Below are positions 52,018 to 60,308 of a stretch of DNA of 64,000 nt, one piece after another. The DNA lies in contig CAMXIK010000002.1 of NCBI GenBank assembly GCA_947243855.1, forward strand, positions 101,417-165,416, read 5' to 3'. Source of the stretch: an uncultured Lachnospiraceae bacterium (GTDB lineage: Bacteria; Bacillota; Clostridia; Lachnospirales; Lachnospiraceae). A program made the translations under genes and the position numbers. Numbering within the stretch: the stretch's first letter is position 1; each line of letters begins with the position of its first letter. Under the pieces are notes generated by a model, which made no database searches, had not been told where the DNA came from, and worked only from the letters and a program-made list of their open reading frames with translations.

Positions 52018-53008
52018 TGATGAAGTCATGCTCACGGTTAAAATGCTTGCGTACAATCATGAAAAATACATAGCGCAGGCTATAGAGAGCGTTATATCCC
52101 AAAAGACAAAATATCGCTATGAGCTTTTGATCGGCGAGGATTGCTCTACGGATGCCACGAGAGAGATCATAAAACGATACAGGGATCAGTATCCGGAGAT
52201 TATCCATGTTATCTTTCACAAACAAAATATGGGCTGTACAAAAAATTCGTACTCTCTGGATATTCACGCGCGGGGAAAATATATTGCAGGGTGCGAGGGA
52301 GACGACTTTTGGTGTGATGAAGAGAGAATCCAGAAGGACGTAGATTTTCTGGAAGCCAACCCGCAGTATGCGGGCATATGTCATAGATGTGCCGTTGTGG
52401 ACGAGGCGGGAAGGGAGCTGGCGGAAAATCAGATTCCCGACAGAGCCGGTTTCTGGAAATTTGATAAACAAATTTATACTTTAGCGGATTTTCAGGAATG
52501 GAAAACGCCGGGACACGGATCGGCACATACAAGAAGAAATTTCTTTTGTAATACGGATGTGGATTATTCCATTGTCTTCAAAGCCTCAAAACGGGTAGGC
52601 GATCGTACGCATCTGCTCATTGCTGCGATAGAAGGAGACATCTATTGTGCGGATGACGTGGTAAGCTGTTACCGTTATCGGACAAGCGGTGGACAGGGCA
52701 ATTATATGGAGACACAAAAAAAGCGAAATCTAAAAGCGGAAGATTTTCTCATGATGAGGCGGCTGGAGCATTGGAGCCTGCAAGAGAAAGGAATACGATT
52801 GAATTTGGACGGCATTAAAAAAGATCGGCTTGCTGGAAGCGTCGTTATTTTTTTAAAAGATCCGAGTAGGGAGAACTTGAACGTGGTATTACGGATCGTT
52901 CGATACAGCGGAGAGCCGCTGCGATATCTGTACTATGCCTTCAAAACCATTGGGATCAAATGGTTTTACTGGAAGATTCGTGGAACGGATGCGTTGGTTA
53001 GTTTGTAG
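52010..53008 (+). CDS. Family 2 glycosyltransferase
   Basis: 332 residues. GT-A hallmarks: MLTVKMLAYNHEKYIAQAIE, LLIGEDCSTDATREIIKRYR and AGCEGDDFWCDEERI. It is related to the N-terminal domain of the preceding gene product but lacks the Rossmann tail; its C-terminus is helical and basic. Substrate unknown; it presumably adds a sugar to a surface glycan. TGAGGAGA lies upstream of the start inside the previous gene. Confidence 0.92.
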   Translation: MGNDEVMLTVKMLAYNHEKYIAQAIESVISQKTKYRYELLIGEDCSTDATREIIKRYRDQYPEIIHVIFHKQNMGCTKNSYSLDIHARGKYIAGCEGDDFWCDEERIQKDVDFLEANPQYAGICHRCAVVDEAGRELAENQIPDRAGFWKFDKQIYTLADFQEWKTPGHGSAHTRRNFFCNTDVDYSIVFKASKRVGDRTHLLIAAIEGDIYCADDVVSCYRYRTSGGQGNYMETQKKRNLKAEDFLMMRRLEHWSLQEKGIRLNLDGIKKDRLAGSVVIFLKDPSRENLNVVLRIVRYSGEPLRYLYYAFKTIGIKWFYWKIRGTDALVSL

Positions 53009-53040
53009 GGAACGTCTACAGCGTAAGAGAGGAGAAACCA

Positions 53041-54138
53041 GTGTTTTATGAAGAACTTATCAAAGTAATTGAAGATTTTACATATAAATTGATGGATGAG
53101 GAATCAAGGAATCTATATGATGTAAGGCTTCGGTATTTTTTCGACGGAGACAGGGACAGACTGGAAGAACAAATCATGGAGCTGTCAATGAAAAATAAAG
53201 ATTCTTTTTCCTGCTGGGTCTTAGATGAATATTTTAAGCGGTGTCCGCATAATCAGGGATTGCCGTTTGTCGTATTTGCAGGGGGAAGACTGGCGGGGAG
53301 AACGGTAAGGACGCTTTTGGCTATGGGACTGCCGATTCGCGGCGTGGTAGATAACAATCAGGAGAAGTGGGGAAAGCAGTTGTATGGCCATACCATAGAA
53401 AATCCGAAGGCAATAAAGGCAGAATATGGAGATTGTGTAGTTGTGGTCGATGTACCCCGCGACAGCCGGATAGAGGTATACCATCAGTTGTACCATATGG
53501 GCATACCTATGGACCGGGTATGTATGCCGCCCGCAGGAGGACTGTATTGTGATTTTGGGGTGCAGTATTTTGATTTAGACGCCCTGAAGCCAGACTCCAA
53601 AGGAGAGATTTTTATTGATGCGGGCTGCTTTAATGGAGGCTCTTCCGTTAAAGCGGCGGAATGGGCGGAAGGAAACGTTCGCAAGATATATGCTTTTGAG
53701 CCGGACGGAGATAGTATTCAGCGGTGCGAGGCGGCGTTGGGAAAATTGGGCTGCGAGTACGAGCTTTATAATATGGCGACGTGGTCCGGCAAACAGACAC
53801 TGTTTTTTGAAAGCAGTGGTTTTAACAGGAGCGGTTCCAAAACGGATATGAACGCTGATAAGGGAATCAAGGTTGAAGCGGACAGTATTGACAATGTACT
53901 GCAAGGGAGACCGGCTACTTATATTAAGCTTGATGTGGAGGGCAGCGAACTGCATACGCTTAAAGGCGCAATAAAGACAATAAAGAAATATAAGCCAAGG
54001 CTGGCAATCTCCATATATCACAAGCCGGAAGATATCATTGAAATTCCACAGTTTATGGAAAAGTTGGGGATGGATTACCGTTATTATATCCGGCAATACC
54101 AGACTAGGTGGTGTGAGACAACGTTATATGCAATATGA
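53041..54138 (+). CDS. FkbM-family methyltransferase with N-terminal Rossmann-like domain
   Basis: 365 residues. The C-terminal half is a FkbM methyltransferase: FIDAGCFNGGSSVKAAEWAE, KIYAFEPDGDSIQRCEAAL and YIKLDVEGSELHTLKGAI. It uses S-adenosylmethionine to O-methylate, in this context probably a sugar. The N-terminal half contains FVVFAGGRLAGRTVRTLLAM and GVVDNNQEKWGKQLYG, the same kind of Rossmann-like module found in four other proteins of this block. The start is GTG 53041 with GAGGAG 6 bases upstream; no in-frame ATG fits. Confidence 0.92.
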   Translation: MFYEELIKVIEDFTYKLMDEESRNLYDVRLRYFFDGDRDRLEEQIMELSMKNKDSFSCWVLDEYFKRCPHNQGLPFVVFAGGRLAGRTVRTLLAMGLPIRGVVDNNQEKWGKQLYGHTIENPKAIKAEYGDCVVVVDVPRDSRIEVYHQLYHMGIPMDRVCMPPAGGLYCDFGVQYFDLDALKPDSKGEIFIDAGCFNGGSSVKAAEWAEGNVRKIYAFEPDGDSIQRCEAALGKLGCEYELYNMATWSGKQTLFFESSGFNRSGSKTDMNADKGIKVEADSIDNVLQGRPATYIKLDVEGSELHTLKGAIKTIKKYKPRLAISIYHKPEDIIEIPQFMEKLGMDYRYYIRQYQTRWCETTLYAI

Positions 54139-54157
54139 GCAGGAGAGGTGTTGGAAG

Positions 54158-55549
54158 ATGATAAAGTTTTGCGACAGACCATTTAATTCGATTCATTTGG
54201 ACCCTAATGGGGGATGTAGATTATGCGCATGGACAAATGCCAATCTTGGGGATTTGACCAAGGAAGATTTGGAAACAGTTTGGAATAGCGAGAACGCAAA
54301 TAAAATTCGGGAAGCTGTGAAGCAGGGGAATTATGAATTTTGCAGAAAAACTTCCTGCCCGTTTTTGGAGAACGATTCGCTTCCAGAAATTTCTGAGGAG
54401 GAAGCGGAAAAAATGGTTCCGGAAAAGCTGCCTACTCACTATAGTGTGGCGTGCGATTTTATCTGCAATCACAGTTGCCCATCCTGCCGAAATGAGATTT
54501 TCCAGCCGGATGAAGCGTACAGAGACCGATTAAAGCTGATTCTGGATAAAATTCTGCCGTATCTGAACAGAAAAGAGACGGTTAAGGTATTGACGGATGG
54601 AAATGGAGATTGCTTTGCCAGTCCTTATATTATGGATATGCTGGAACGTCTGCATCCTGAGAATGAGGATTGTCAGATTGGTTTTGAGACGAATGGAGCG
54701 CTGTTGGATGAAGCGCATTGGAAACGGATCAGACATCTTGCAAAGTATGACGTTCATGTTACGGTTACTCCTAACAGTTTTATTCGTTCAACGTTTACTT
54801 ATCTGAACGGAGGGCATGACAGTTATGACGCTGTGATGCGCAATCTTGCATTTCTCAGAAAACTGCGGGAAAAGGGAGACGTAAATTGGATTCGCATTTC
54901 TATTGTCCTACAGGAACGGAATTTTTGGGAATTTCCTGAGTTTGCGAGACGGTGTATTGAAGAGTTCTCGGCAGATGAGGTGGTTGCTAAACCGTTATAT
55001 CGTTGGTTTATGCTTTCTCAGGAGGATTACTGGTTTAAGGATGTGCTGAATCCATTGCATCCGTATCATAAAGAGTATTTGGAGATGCTGGAAAACCCGA
55101 TTTTAAAAGATCCTAAAATTTTCTACTGGGGCGCGCGTAATCTTCATGCTAGGAGAGAGCATCCGGCACAGCTTTATAAAGAACATATGAAAATTACGGA
55201 AATGCTTTTGGACAGACAGGATGCGGCGGAAGTGCTACAGAAACGTCTTCATGAGAAAAACGTCATATCGCTATACATATACGGAGATATGGAGCTTGCC
55301 AGTGTATTGTACCATGTACTGTCAAAAACAGATATCGAATTGAAGGGGTTTATAGCGAGAGATATGGTAAAGGGCGAACGCTGTGGACAAAAAGTCATAT
55401 GTCTGCATGATTACGAGCCTCAAGACACAGACGCCATATTGATATTGAATAATTCCTATATGGCGGAGATAGTGCGGGATTTTCATTTTAAGGGTTTTTA
55501 CGGGACGCTTCTGCCTGTAAACGAATTGGTTGAGGACTTGGATAGATAA
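54158..55549 (+). CDS. Radical SAM protein, paralogue of the protein at 49130
   Basis: 463 residues from ATG 54158, aligning end to end with the first radical SAM protein. Cluster cysteines are 103, 107 and 110 (ICNHSCPSC). The N-terminal Cys set is 5, 20, 23, 62 and 67; the cysteine at the position of the first protein's Cys 68 is replaced (CPFL instead of CPWC) while an extra CRLC motif appears, so the auxiliary cluster has a changed ligand set. The C-terminal 100 residues form a Rossmann-like domain (SLYIYGDMELASVLYHVL). The two proteins probably work on related substrates. AGGAGAGG precedes the start. Confidence 0.9.
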   Translation: MIKFCDRPFNSIHLDPNGGCRLCAWTNANLGDLTKEDLETVWNSENANKIREAVKQGNYEFCRKTSCPFLENDSLPEISEEEAEKMVPEKLPTHYSVACDFICNHSCPSCRNEIFQPDEAYRDRLKLILDKILPYLNRKETVKVLTDGNGDCFASPYIMDMLERLHPENEDCQIGFETNGALLDEAHWKRIRHLAKYDVHVTVTPNSFIRSTFTYLNGGHDSYDAVMRNLAFLRKLREKGDVNWIRISIVLQERNFWEFPEFARRCIEEFSADEVVAKPLYRWFMLSQEDYWFKDVLNPLHPYHKEYLEMLENPILKDPKIFYWGARNLHARREHPAQLYKEHMKITEMLLDRQDAAEVLQKRLHEKNVISLYIYGDMELASVLYHVLSKTDIELKGFIARDMVKGERCGQKVICLHDYEPQDTDAILILNNSYMAEIVRDFHFKGFYGTLLPVNELVEDLDR

Positions 55550-55564
55550 ATGCGGGGAAACAGG

Positions 55565-56542
55565 ATGAAACTGATATTAGGGACGATGACTTTCGGTGAG
55601 CGTATTTTTGAAACGGACACAAAGGAAGTGTTGTCTGCGTTTCTAGGGGCTGGATATAACGAAATAGATGCGGCTTATGTATATAACAACGGAAGCTGTG
55701 AAAAGATGCTGGGTAATCTTTTCAGAAAGATGGATAGAGCCGCATACCGTATTGCGTCAAAAGCAAATCCCCGAATTACGGGGAGACTAGATGAGGAAGC
55801 AGTGCTGTTTCAGGTGGAAGAATCATTGGAAAGGCTGGGAGTGGACTGGCTTGACACACTGTACCTGCATTTTCCAGACGAAAATACACCAGTGTCGGAA
55901 GCGCTTAAAGGCTGTGCGAGGCTTTATGAGGCGGGAAAAATACGGGAAATTGGCTTGAGTAATTTTCCCGCATGGTTAGTGCAGGAAGCCTGCCAGATTT
56001 GTAGGGAAAACAACTGGCCTTTACCGGGAGTATACGAAGGCTTATACAATCCTTTAAGCAGAAAAGCGGAGGAAGGGTTAGAGGAATTGCTTTCGACATG
56101 CGGGATGCGGTTTTATGCTTATAATCCATTGGCCGGCGGCATTTTGACAGACAAATATATTGCAGCGGGCTGGCAGCTTCAGGAAGGAAGATTTATGAAC
56201 CGGCCAAACTATCAGCAGCGTTATTGGAAGAAAAGTTATTTCAAGGCGGTCGAGTTGGTAAACGAGATTTGCAGCCGGTATGGGATTAGCATAAGCGAGG
56301 CTTCTTACCGTTGGCTTACCTATCATTCGATGCTGAAACAGGAGCGGGGTGACGGGATTATTGTCGGCGTGTCAAGGCTGTCACAGCTAGAAGCCAACAG
56401 GAAGGCGCTGGAACAAGGAAGTCTGCCGAATGCGGTTGCAGATGCATTTGAACAGGCATGGGAAATATGCAGGATGGATGCGCCGGAATATTTTCGGTTT
56501 TATAAAAGTCAGACAATCGAGGAAAGCAGGGGAAAAATATGA
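55565..56542 (+). CDS. Aldo/keto reductase
   Basis: 325 residues, a TIM-barrel NADPH-dependent reductase. The catalytic tetrad is visible: Asp and Tyr in NEIDAAYVYNNGSCEKMLG, Lys in ASKANPRITG and His in LYLHFPDENTPVSEAL. GLSNFPAWLVQEACQICREN and VGVSRLSQLEANRKALE are standard cofactor-binding parts. The closest group appears to be the AKR7-like aldehyde reductases. In this place it could reduce the aldehyde made by the following ThDP decarboxylase. The start could be ATG 55565 or ATG 55550 right after the previous stop. Confidence 0.93.
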   Translation: MKLILGTMTFGERIFETDTKEVLSAFLGAGYNEIDAAYVYNNGSCEKMLGNLFRKMDRAAYRIASKANPRITGRLDEEAVLFQVEESLERLGVDWLDTLYLHFPDENTPVSEALKGCARLYEAGKIREIGLSNFPAWLVQEACQICRENNWPLPGVYEGLYNPLSRKAEEGLEELLSTCGMRFYAYNPLAGGILTDKYIAAGWQLQEGRFMNRPNYQQRYWKKSYFKAVELVNEICSRYGISISEASYRWLTYHSMLKQERGDGIIVGVSRLSQLEANRKALEQGSLPNAVADAFEQAWEICRMDAPEYFRFYKSQTIEESRGKI

Positions 56543-57657
56543 TAGACCAGTCGGCCTTTTTAAAGATGTTAACAGACAAGGGCATTACATTTTATACGGG
56601 AGTGCCGGATTCCTATCTAAACGGGTTCTGCACACAACTTGCAGGTTTACCGCAGGAGAGGCATATTATCGCAGCAAATGAGGGTAATGCTATTGCCATT
56701 GCTGCGGGGCATTATTTTGCAACCGGAGAAATTCCGCTTGTCTATATGCAAAATTCTGGTATGGGAAATGCAATGAATCCGTTGCTTTCACTTACGGACA
56801 GGAATGTATACTCTGTGCCAATGCTGCTTTTGATTGGATGGAGAGGGGAGCCGGGAACCAATGATCACCCGCAGCATGACAGGCAGGGAAAAATTGTGAC
56901 CGAACTGTTAGAACTGTGGGACATTCCTTACATAATAGCATCAGAAAAAGAGATAGAAAGTCAGGTTGATTGGGCAGTTTGTGAAGCAAAAAGAAGAAAA
57001 TTGCCAACAGCCATCATTGCAAGAAAGGGAACGTTCGGAAAGAGCGAGAAGGAGAACATTGCGGACGACAGCTACGAGCTTAGCAGGGAGGAAGCGATAG
57101 AGGAGACGTTAAATCTGATGCCGGCGGATACCATTTATGTCGCAACAACAGGACGCGCCACGAGAGAGTTGTTTTATTTGCGGGAAAAAAGAAGGGAAAA
57201 GCATGATAATGATATTTTAAACGTGGGAGCTATGGGGCATGCGTCTTCGATCGCGCTGGGACTTGCGCTGGCCGATAAGCGCCATTATATCGTGTGTCTG
57301 GATGGGGATGCGGCTGCTATTATGCATATGGGAGCGATGGCGGTTAATGCAAAAAGCAGTCCTCCAAACTTGCTGCATATGGTATTGAACAATGGCGCTC
57401 ATGAAAGTGTGGGTGGGCAGCCCTCGGCGGGGCATTTTATGAATCTGACAAAGGCGGCACAGGCAGCAGGTTATCGGACCTTTGACAGGCAGGTGGAGAA
57501 TCGCGTGGATTTAAAGGCGGCAATCGCTTTGTTTCAAAAGGAACAAGGGCCTTTCTTTATTGATATGAGAATACATAAAGGACTGAGAGGAACGCTTCCA
57601 CCATTACATGTTTCGTATGTAACGCTAATAAAAGAATTTACGGATAACCGAAAATGA
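56539..57657 (+). CDS. Phosphonopyruvate decarboxylase-like ThDP enzyme
   Basis: 372 residues, the length of Ppd. ThDP and substrate features match the family: YTGVPDSYLNGFCTQLAG, the Glu in IIAANEGNAIAIAAGHYFAT, NSGMGNAMNPLLSLTD, GWRGEPGTNDHPQHDRQG, and the Mg/ThDP motif LDGDAAAIMHMGAMAV with VLNNGAHESVGGQPSAGH. Ppd converts phosphonopyruvate to phosphonoacetaldehyde; relatives decarboxylate sulfopyruvate and other 3-substituted pyruvates. No PEP mutase gene is in the window, so another 2-oxo acid substrate is possible. It overlaps the aldo/keto reductase gene by 4 bases. Confidence 0.9.
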   Translation: MIDQSAFLKMLTDKGITFYTGVPDSYLNGFCTQLAGLPQERHIIAANEGNAIAIAAGHYFATGEIPLVYMQNSGMGNAMNPLLSLTDRNVYSVPMLLLIGWRGEPGTNDHPQHDRQGKIVTELLELWDIPYIIASEKEIESQVDWAVCEAKRRKLPTAIIARKGTFGKSEKENIADDSYELSREEAIEETLNLMPADTIYVATTGRATRELFYLREKRREKHDNDILNVGAMGHASSIALGLALADKRHYIVCLDGDAAAIMHMGAMAVNAKSSPPNLLHMVLNNGAHESVGGQPSAGHFMNLTKAAQAAGYRTFDRQVENRVDLKAAIALFQKEQGPFFIDMRIHKGLRGTLPPLHVSYVTLIKEFTDNRK

Positions 57658-57682
57658 GATTTGGTGCAGGGAGGGACAGACA

Positions 57683-58567
57683 TTGAAAGAAACAAGAAAC
57701 TTTTTGAAGTCATTAGGACTGCCGGCAGGAGACGCATACAGTTTGGAGAGCTCTGAAAAAAGATTTGATGATGGCGGACAATATCGATTTGAAGTGCCCG
57801 GAATTCAGGGACCGAAGGCGATGGAAGCTTTACTTGATGAGCTTGATAAGTATCAAATTGCACTTCACAGAGTTACGCAGACCAAGGGGATTATGATGTT
57901 GTCAGATCAGGAAATTATGTCCATGGTGCGGCTGGCGGAACAGGAAAAGCTGGAGCTTATTCTTGCAATTGGACCGAGAGCAACGACAGATACCAGCGCT
58001 TCTGTTAATACGCCGGAGGGCGTGAGGATGGGATATCGTCTGAGGGGGCAGGAGCAGATTGTGAGAGCTGTGGAAGATGTGAAAAGAGCAGTCTCCTTTG
58101 GATGTAAATCGTTTTTGGTTTATGACGAGGGCTGTCTGTGGCTCCTTAATGAGATGAGAAAAGCCGGTGAGCTTCCGGTTGGGTGCCGTTTCAAGGTTTC
58201 CGCACATATGGGTCAAGGGAATCCTTGTTCGGCAAAGGTACTTGCAATGCTGGGGGCGGATTCTATTAATCCGGTCAGGGATATTCAGCTGCAGATGTTG
58301 GGAGCGATTCGGCAGGCAATTGACATACCGATTGATATACATACGGAAAATCCCAAATCGACGGGAGGATTTATCCGTCACTACGAAGTTCCGGAAATGA
58401 TTCGGATTGCTGCCCCTATTTACTTGAAAACCGGAGGCTCCGTTGCAGCTACACATAGTTGGGATACAACGGAAGAGGATGCGAAGAAGAGAGCCAAACA
58501 GGTTTCTTTGGTAAAACGGGTAATCGACGTTTATTATCCGGAAGCTATACAGTCGAAAAAAGAATAG
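57683..58567 (+). CDS. TIM-barrel protein, U32-peptidase-like
   Basis: 294 residues. Repeating strand-helix units (ALHRVTQTKGIMMLSDQEIM, LELILAIGPRATTDTSAS, GCKSFLVYDEGCLWLLNEM, FKVSAHMGQGNPCSAKVLAM, IPIDIHTENPKSTGGFIRHY) suggest a TIM barrel; the closest resemblance I can see is to U32-type peptidases. An isocitrate-lyase-type PEP mutase was considered and excluded because the EDK motif is absent. The start is TTG 57683 with GGAGGGAC upstream; no ATG fits. Conserved Asp, Glu and His residues in IHTENPK and SAHMGQG could be active-site parts. It lies between the Ppd-like and lyase genes, so a related catalytic role is likely. Confidence 0.8.
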   Translation: MKETRNFLKSLGLPAGDAYSLESSEKRFDDGGQYRFEVPGIQGPKAMEALLDELDKYQIALHRVTQTKGIMMLSDQEIMSMVRLAEQEKLELILAIGPRATTDTSASVNTPEGVRMGYRLRGQEQIVRAVEDVKRAVSFGCKSFLVYDEGCLWLLNEMRKAGELPVGCRFKVSAHMGQGNPCSAKVLAMLGADSINPVRDIQLQMLGAIRQAIDIPIDIHTENPKSTGGFIRHYEVPEMIRIAAPIYLKTGGSVAATHSWDTTEEDAKKRAKQVSLVKRVIDVYYPEAIQSKKE

Positions 58568-58580
58568 AGGGGAATAACCG

Positions 58581-59732
58581 ATGAAGCATCATAAGTACCA
58601 TCCGGGATTTCCATTTGTGAGAGAACCGGAGGAATTTGATAAATACACGGATAAGGAATTACTGCAATATTGCCTTGGCGCGACCATTTATATGCCGGGG
58701 ACAATGCAGTTTGCAGAAAAGCTGATGAAAGGCGCCATACCGGGACTGACATCCCTTGTCTTCTGTTTTGAGGACGCTTGTCCGGAAGAAGAGGTGGAAA
58801 ATGCAGAAAAAAATGTGTTGGATATGCTGGAACAAATATACAGTGAGATAGAAAAGGGGAATATATCGTTTGCCGATTTGCCGCTGATATTTGTACGAAT
58901 CCGCAACCAGCAGCAGTTTGAGCACTTTGCTGAGCAGCTTACAAAGAAGCACATAAAGGTGCTGACGGGTGTAAACTTTCCAAAGTTTAACAGAGAGAAT
59001 GGGGAACAGTATTTGGGGTATTTACAGAAGCTGAACAATAAGTTTCATGAAGTGCTGTATGCCATGCCTATTATTGAGGATTCGGGTGTGGCATTTAAAG
59101 AGACAAGGCTGGAAGAATTGGTTGGCATTCGGGAAGTGCTGGACCAACATAAAGAGATCGTTTTACAGGTTCGGGTAGGTGCGACGGATTTTTCTTCCTG
59201 CTTTGGCGTAAGAAGGGGTGTAGATTATTCCATTTATGATATTTTAACGGTGCGGGAAATTCTGTCTGACATCATAAATATATTTGGACGTAATAATGAC
59301 TATGTTATATCGGGGCCTGTGTGGGAATATTTCCGTGCAAGCAAGCAGATGATGTTTCGCGAGCTTCCTGGATATGATATAGAAGATTGCCTTTTAAAGA
59401 GGATTCCGATTGTAAACACAGAGATAGACGGTCTGCTTCGAGAGGTAATTTTGGATAAGGCGAATGGTTTTGTTGGCAGAACGGTTATTCACCCAACCCA
59501 TATTAAATATGTGAACGCTATGCAGGCAGTTACGAAAGAGGAGTATCAGGATGCCGTTAATATTATCAGCAGCAAGAGCGGCGGCGTTTTTAAAGGAAGC
59601 GGCGGAAACAAGATGAATGAGGTGAAGCCACATACAAACTGGGCGACAAAGGTTTATATGAGGGCAAGGGCATATGGGGTAATCGAAAACGAGAATAGCT
59701 ATATTCGATTGTTTACTATGGAGAACGAATAG
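58581..59732 (+). CDS. HpcH/HpaI aldolase / citrate lyase beta-like C-C bond lyase
   Basis: 383 residues. Like CitE-type lyases it has YMPGTMQFAEKLMKGAIPGL, the acidic pair in VFCFEDACPEEEVE, arginine in LIFVRIRNQQQFEH and a glutamate in YAMPIIEDSGVAFKETRLEE; RVGATDFSSCFGVRRG and FVGRTVIHPTHIKYV complete the barrel. The family splits or forms carbon-carbon bonds of hydroxy- and keto-acids such as citrate, malyl-CoA and citramalyl-CoA. It resembles the longer HpcH/HpaI lyases of accessory metabolic operons. AGAGGGG precedes the start. It sits directly before the two fumarase-like subunit genes. Confidence 0.87.
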   Translation: MKHHKYHPGFPFVREPEEFDKYTDKELLQYCLGATIYMPGTMQFAEKLMKGAIPGLTSLVFCFEDACPEEEVENAEKNVLDMLEQIYSEIEKGNISFADLPLIFVRIRNQQQFEHFAEQLTKKHIKVLTGVNFPKFNRENGEQYLGYLQKLNNKFHEVLYAMPIIEDSGVAFKETRLEELVGIREVLDQHKEIVLQVRVGATDFSSCFGVRRGVDYSIYDILTVREILSDIINIFGRNNDYVISGPVWEYFRASKQMMFRELPGYDIEDCLLKRIPIVNTEIDGLLREVILDKANGFVGRTVIHPTHIKYVNAMQAVTKEEYQDAVNIISSKSGGVFKGSGGNKMNEVKPHTNWATKVYMRARAYGVIENENSYIRLFTMENE

Positions 59733-59745
59733 AAGAGGGCTTGCA

Positions 59746-60249
59746 ATGAGAGAGATCAGGACACCGATCGGCGAGGATGTGGCAAAGACGGTTTGCGTTG
59801 GGGAAAAGCTGCTCATAAGCGGAAAAATATATTGTGGCCGGGATGCGGTACTGCCAAAAATCTGCGCGTTAGCGGAGCAAGAGGAATTGCGGGAAAAGGG
59901 GATATCGCTTGTAGGGAGCGTTATTTTCCATACGGCTGTCAGTGTGGCTGGTGTTGGGCCAACCTCAAGTAACAAATTGGAGATAGAAACTAGTATTCCA
60001 ATTCTTTCAAAAAGAGGCGTGAAACTGCATCTAGGCAAGGGCGCATTATCCAAAGAGACGGTTCGTGCATTGGGTGAGTATCATTCGATATATGCGGTAA
60101 TGCCTCCGGTTACGGCTTTGCTGAAAAATAATACTATATCCACTCGGCTTATTGCGTATCCAGAATTGGGAATGGAGGCTTTTTATGAGTTGGAAGTATG
60201 CGGTTATCCGGTGATTGTGGCAGCCGCAAAGGGGGAGTGTATCTGGTAG
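59746..60249 (+). CDS. Fumarate hydratase C-terminal-type (beta) subunit
   Basis: 167 residues, the size of the beta subunit of class I fumarases and L-tartrate dehydratases. The pattern KLLISGKIYCGRDAVLPKIC, SVAGVGPTSSNKLEIETSIP and SKETVRALGEYHSIYAVMPP is characteristic. At the conserved TTS-x-RM substrate site the sequence reads TSSNKLE, with Lys in place of Arg and without the Met, which points to a substrate other than fumarate. It lies before its alpha subunit, the reverse of the common order. Confidence 0.88.
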   Translation: MREIRTPIGEDVAKTVCVGEKLLISGKIYCGRDAVLPKICALAEQEELREKGISLVGSVIFHTAVSVAGVGPTSSNKLEIETSIPILSKRGVKLHLGKGALSKETVRALGEYHSIYAVMPPVTALLKNNTISTRLIAYPELGMEAFYELEVCGYPVIVAAAKGECIW

Positions 60250-60308
60250 GTCTGCATGGCGGTGGAATGCGGGAAAAGGAATAATAATGTTTTGTATGGA
60301 GCAATGAT

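Noticed and set aside
57683..58567. Possible PEP mutase partner for the Ppd-like gene
   Set aside because: The protein is a TIM barrel but lacks the EDK motif and the other active-site residues of PEP mutase.
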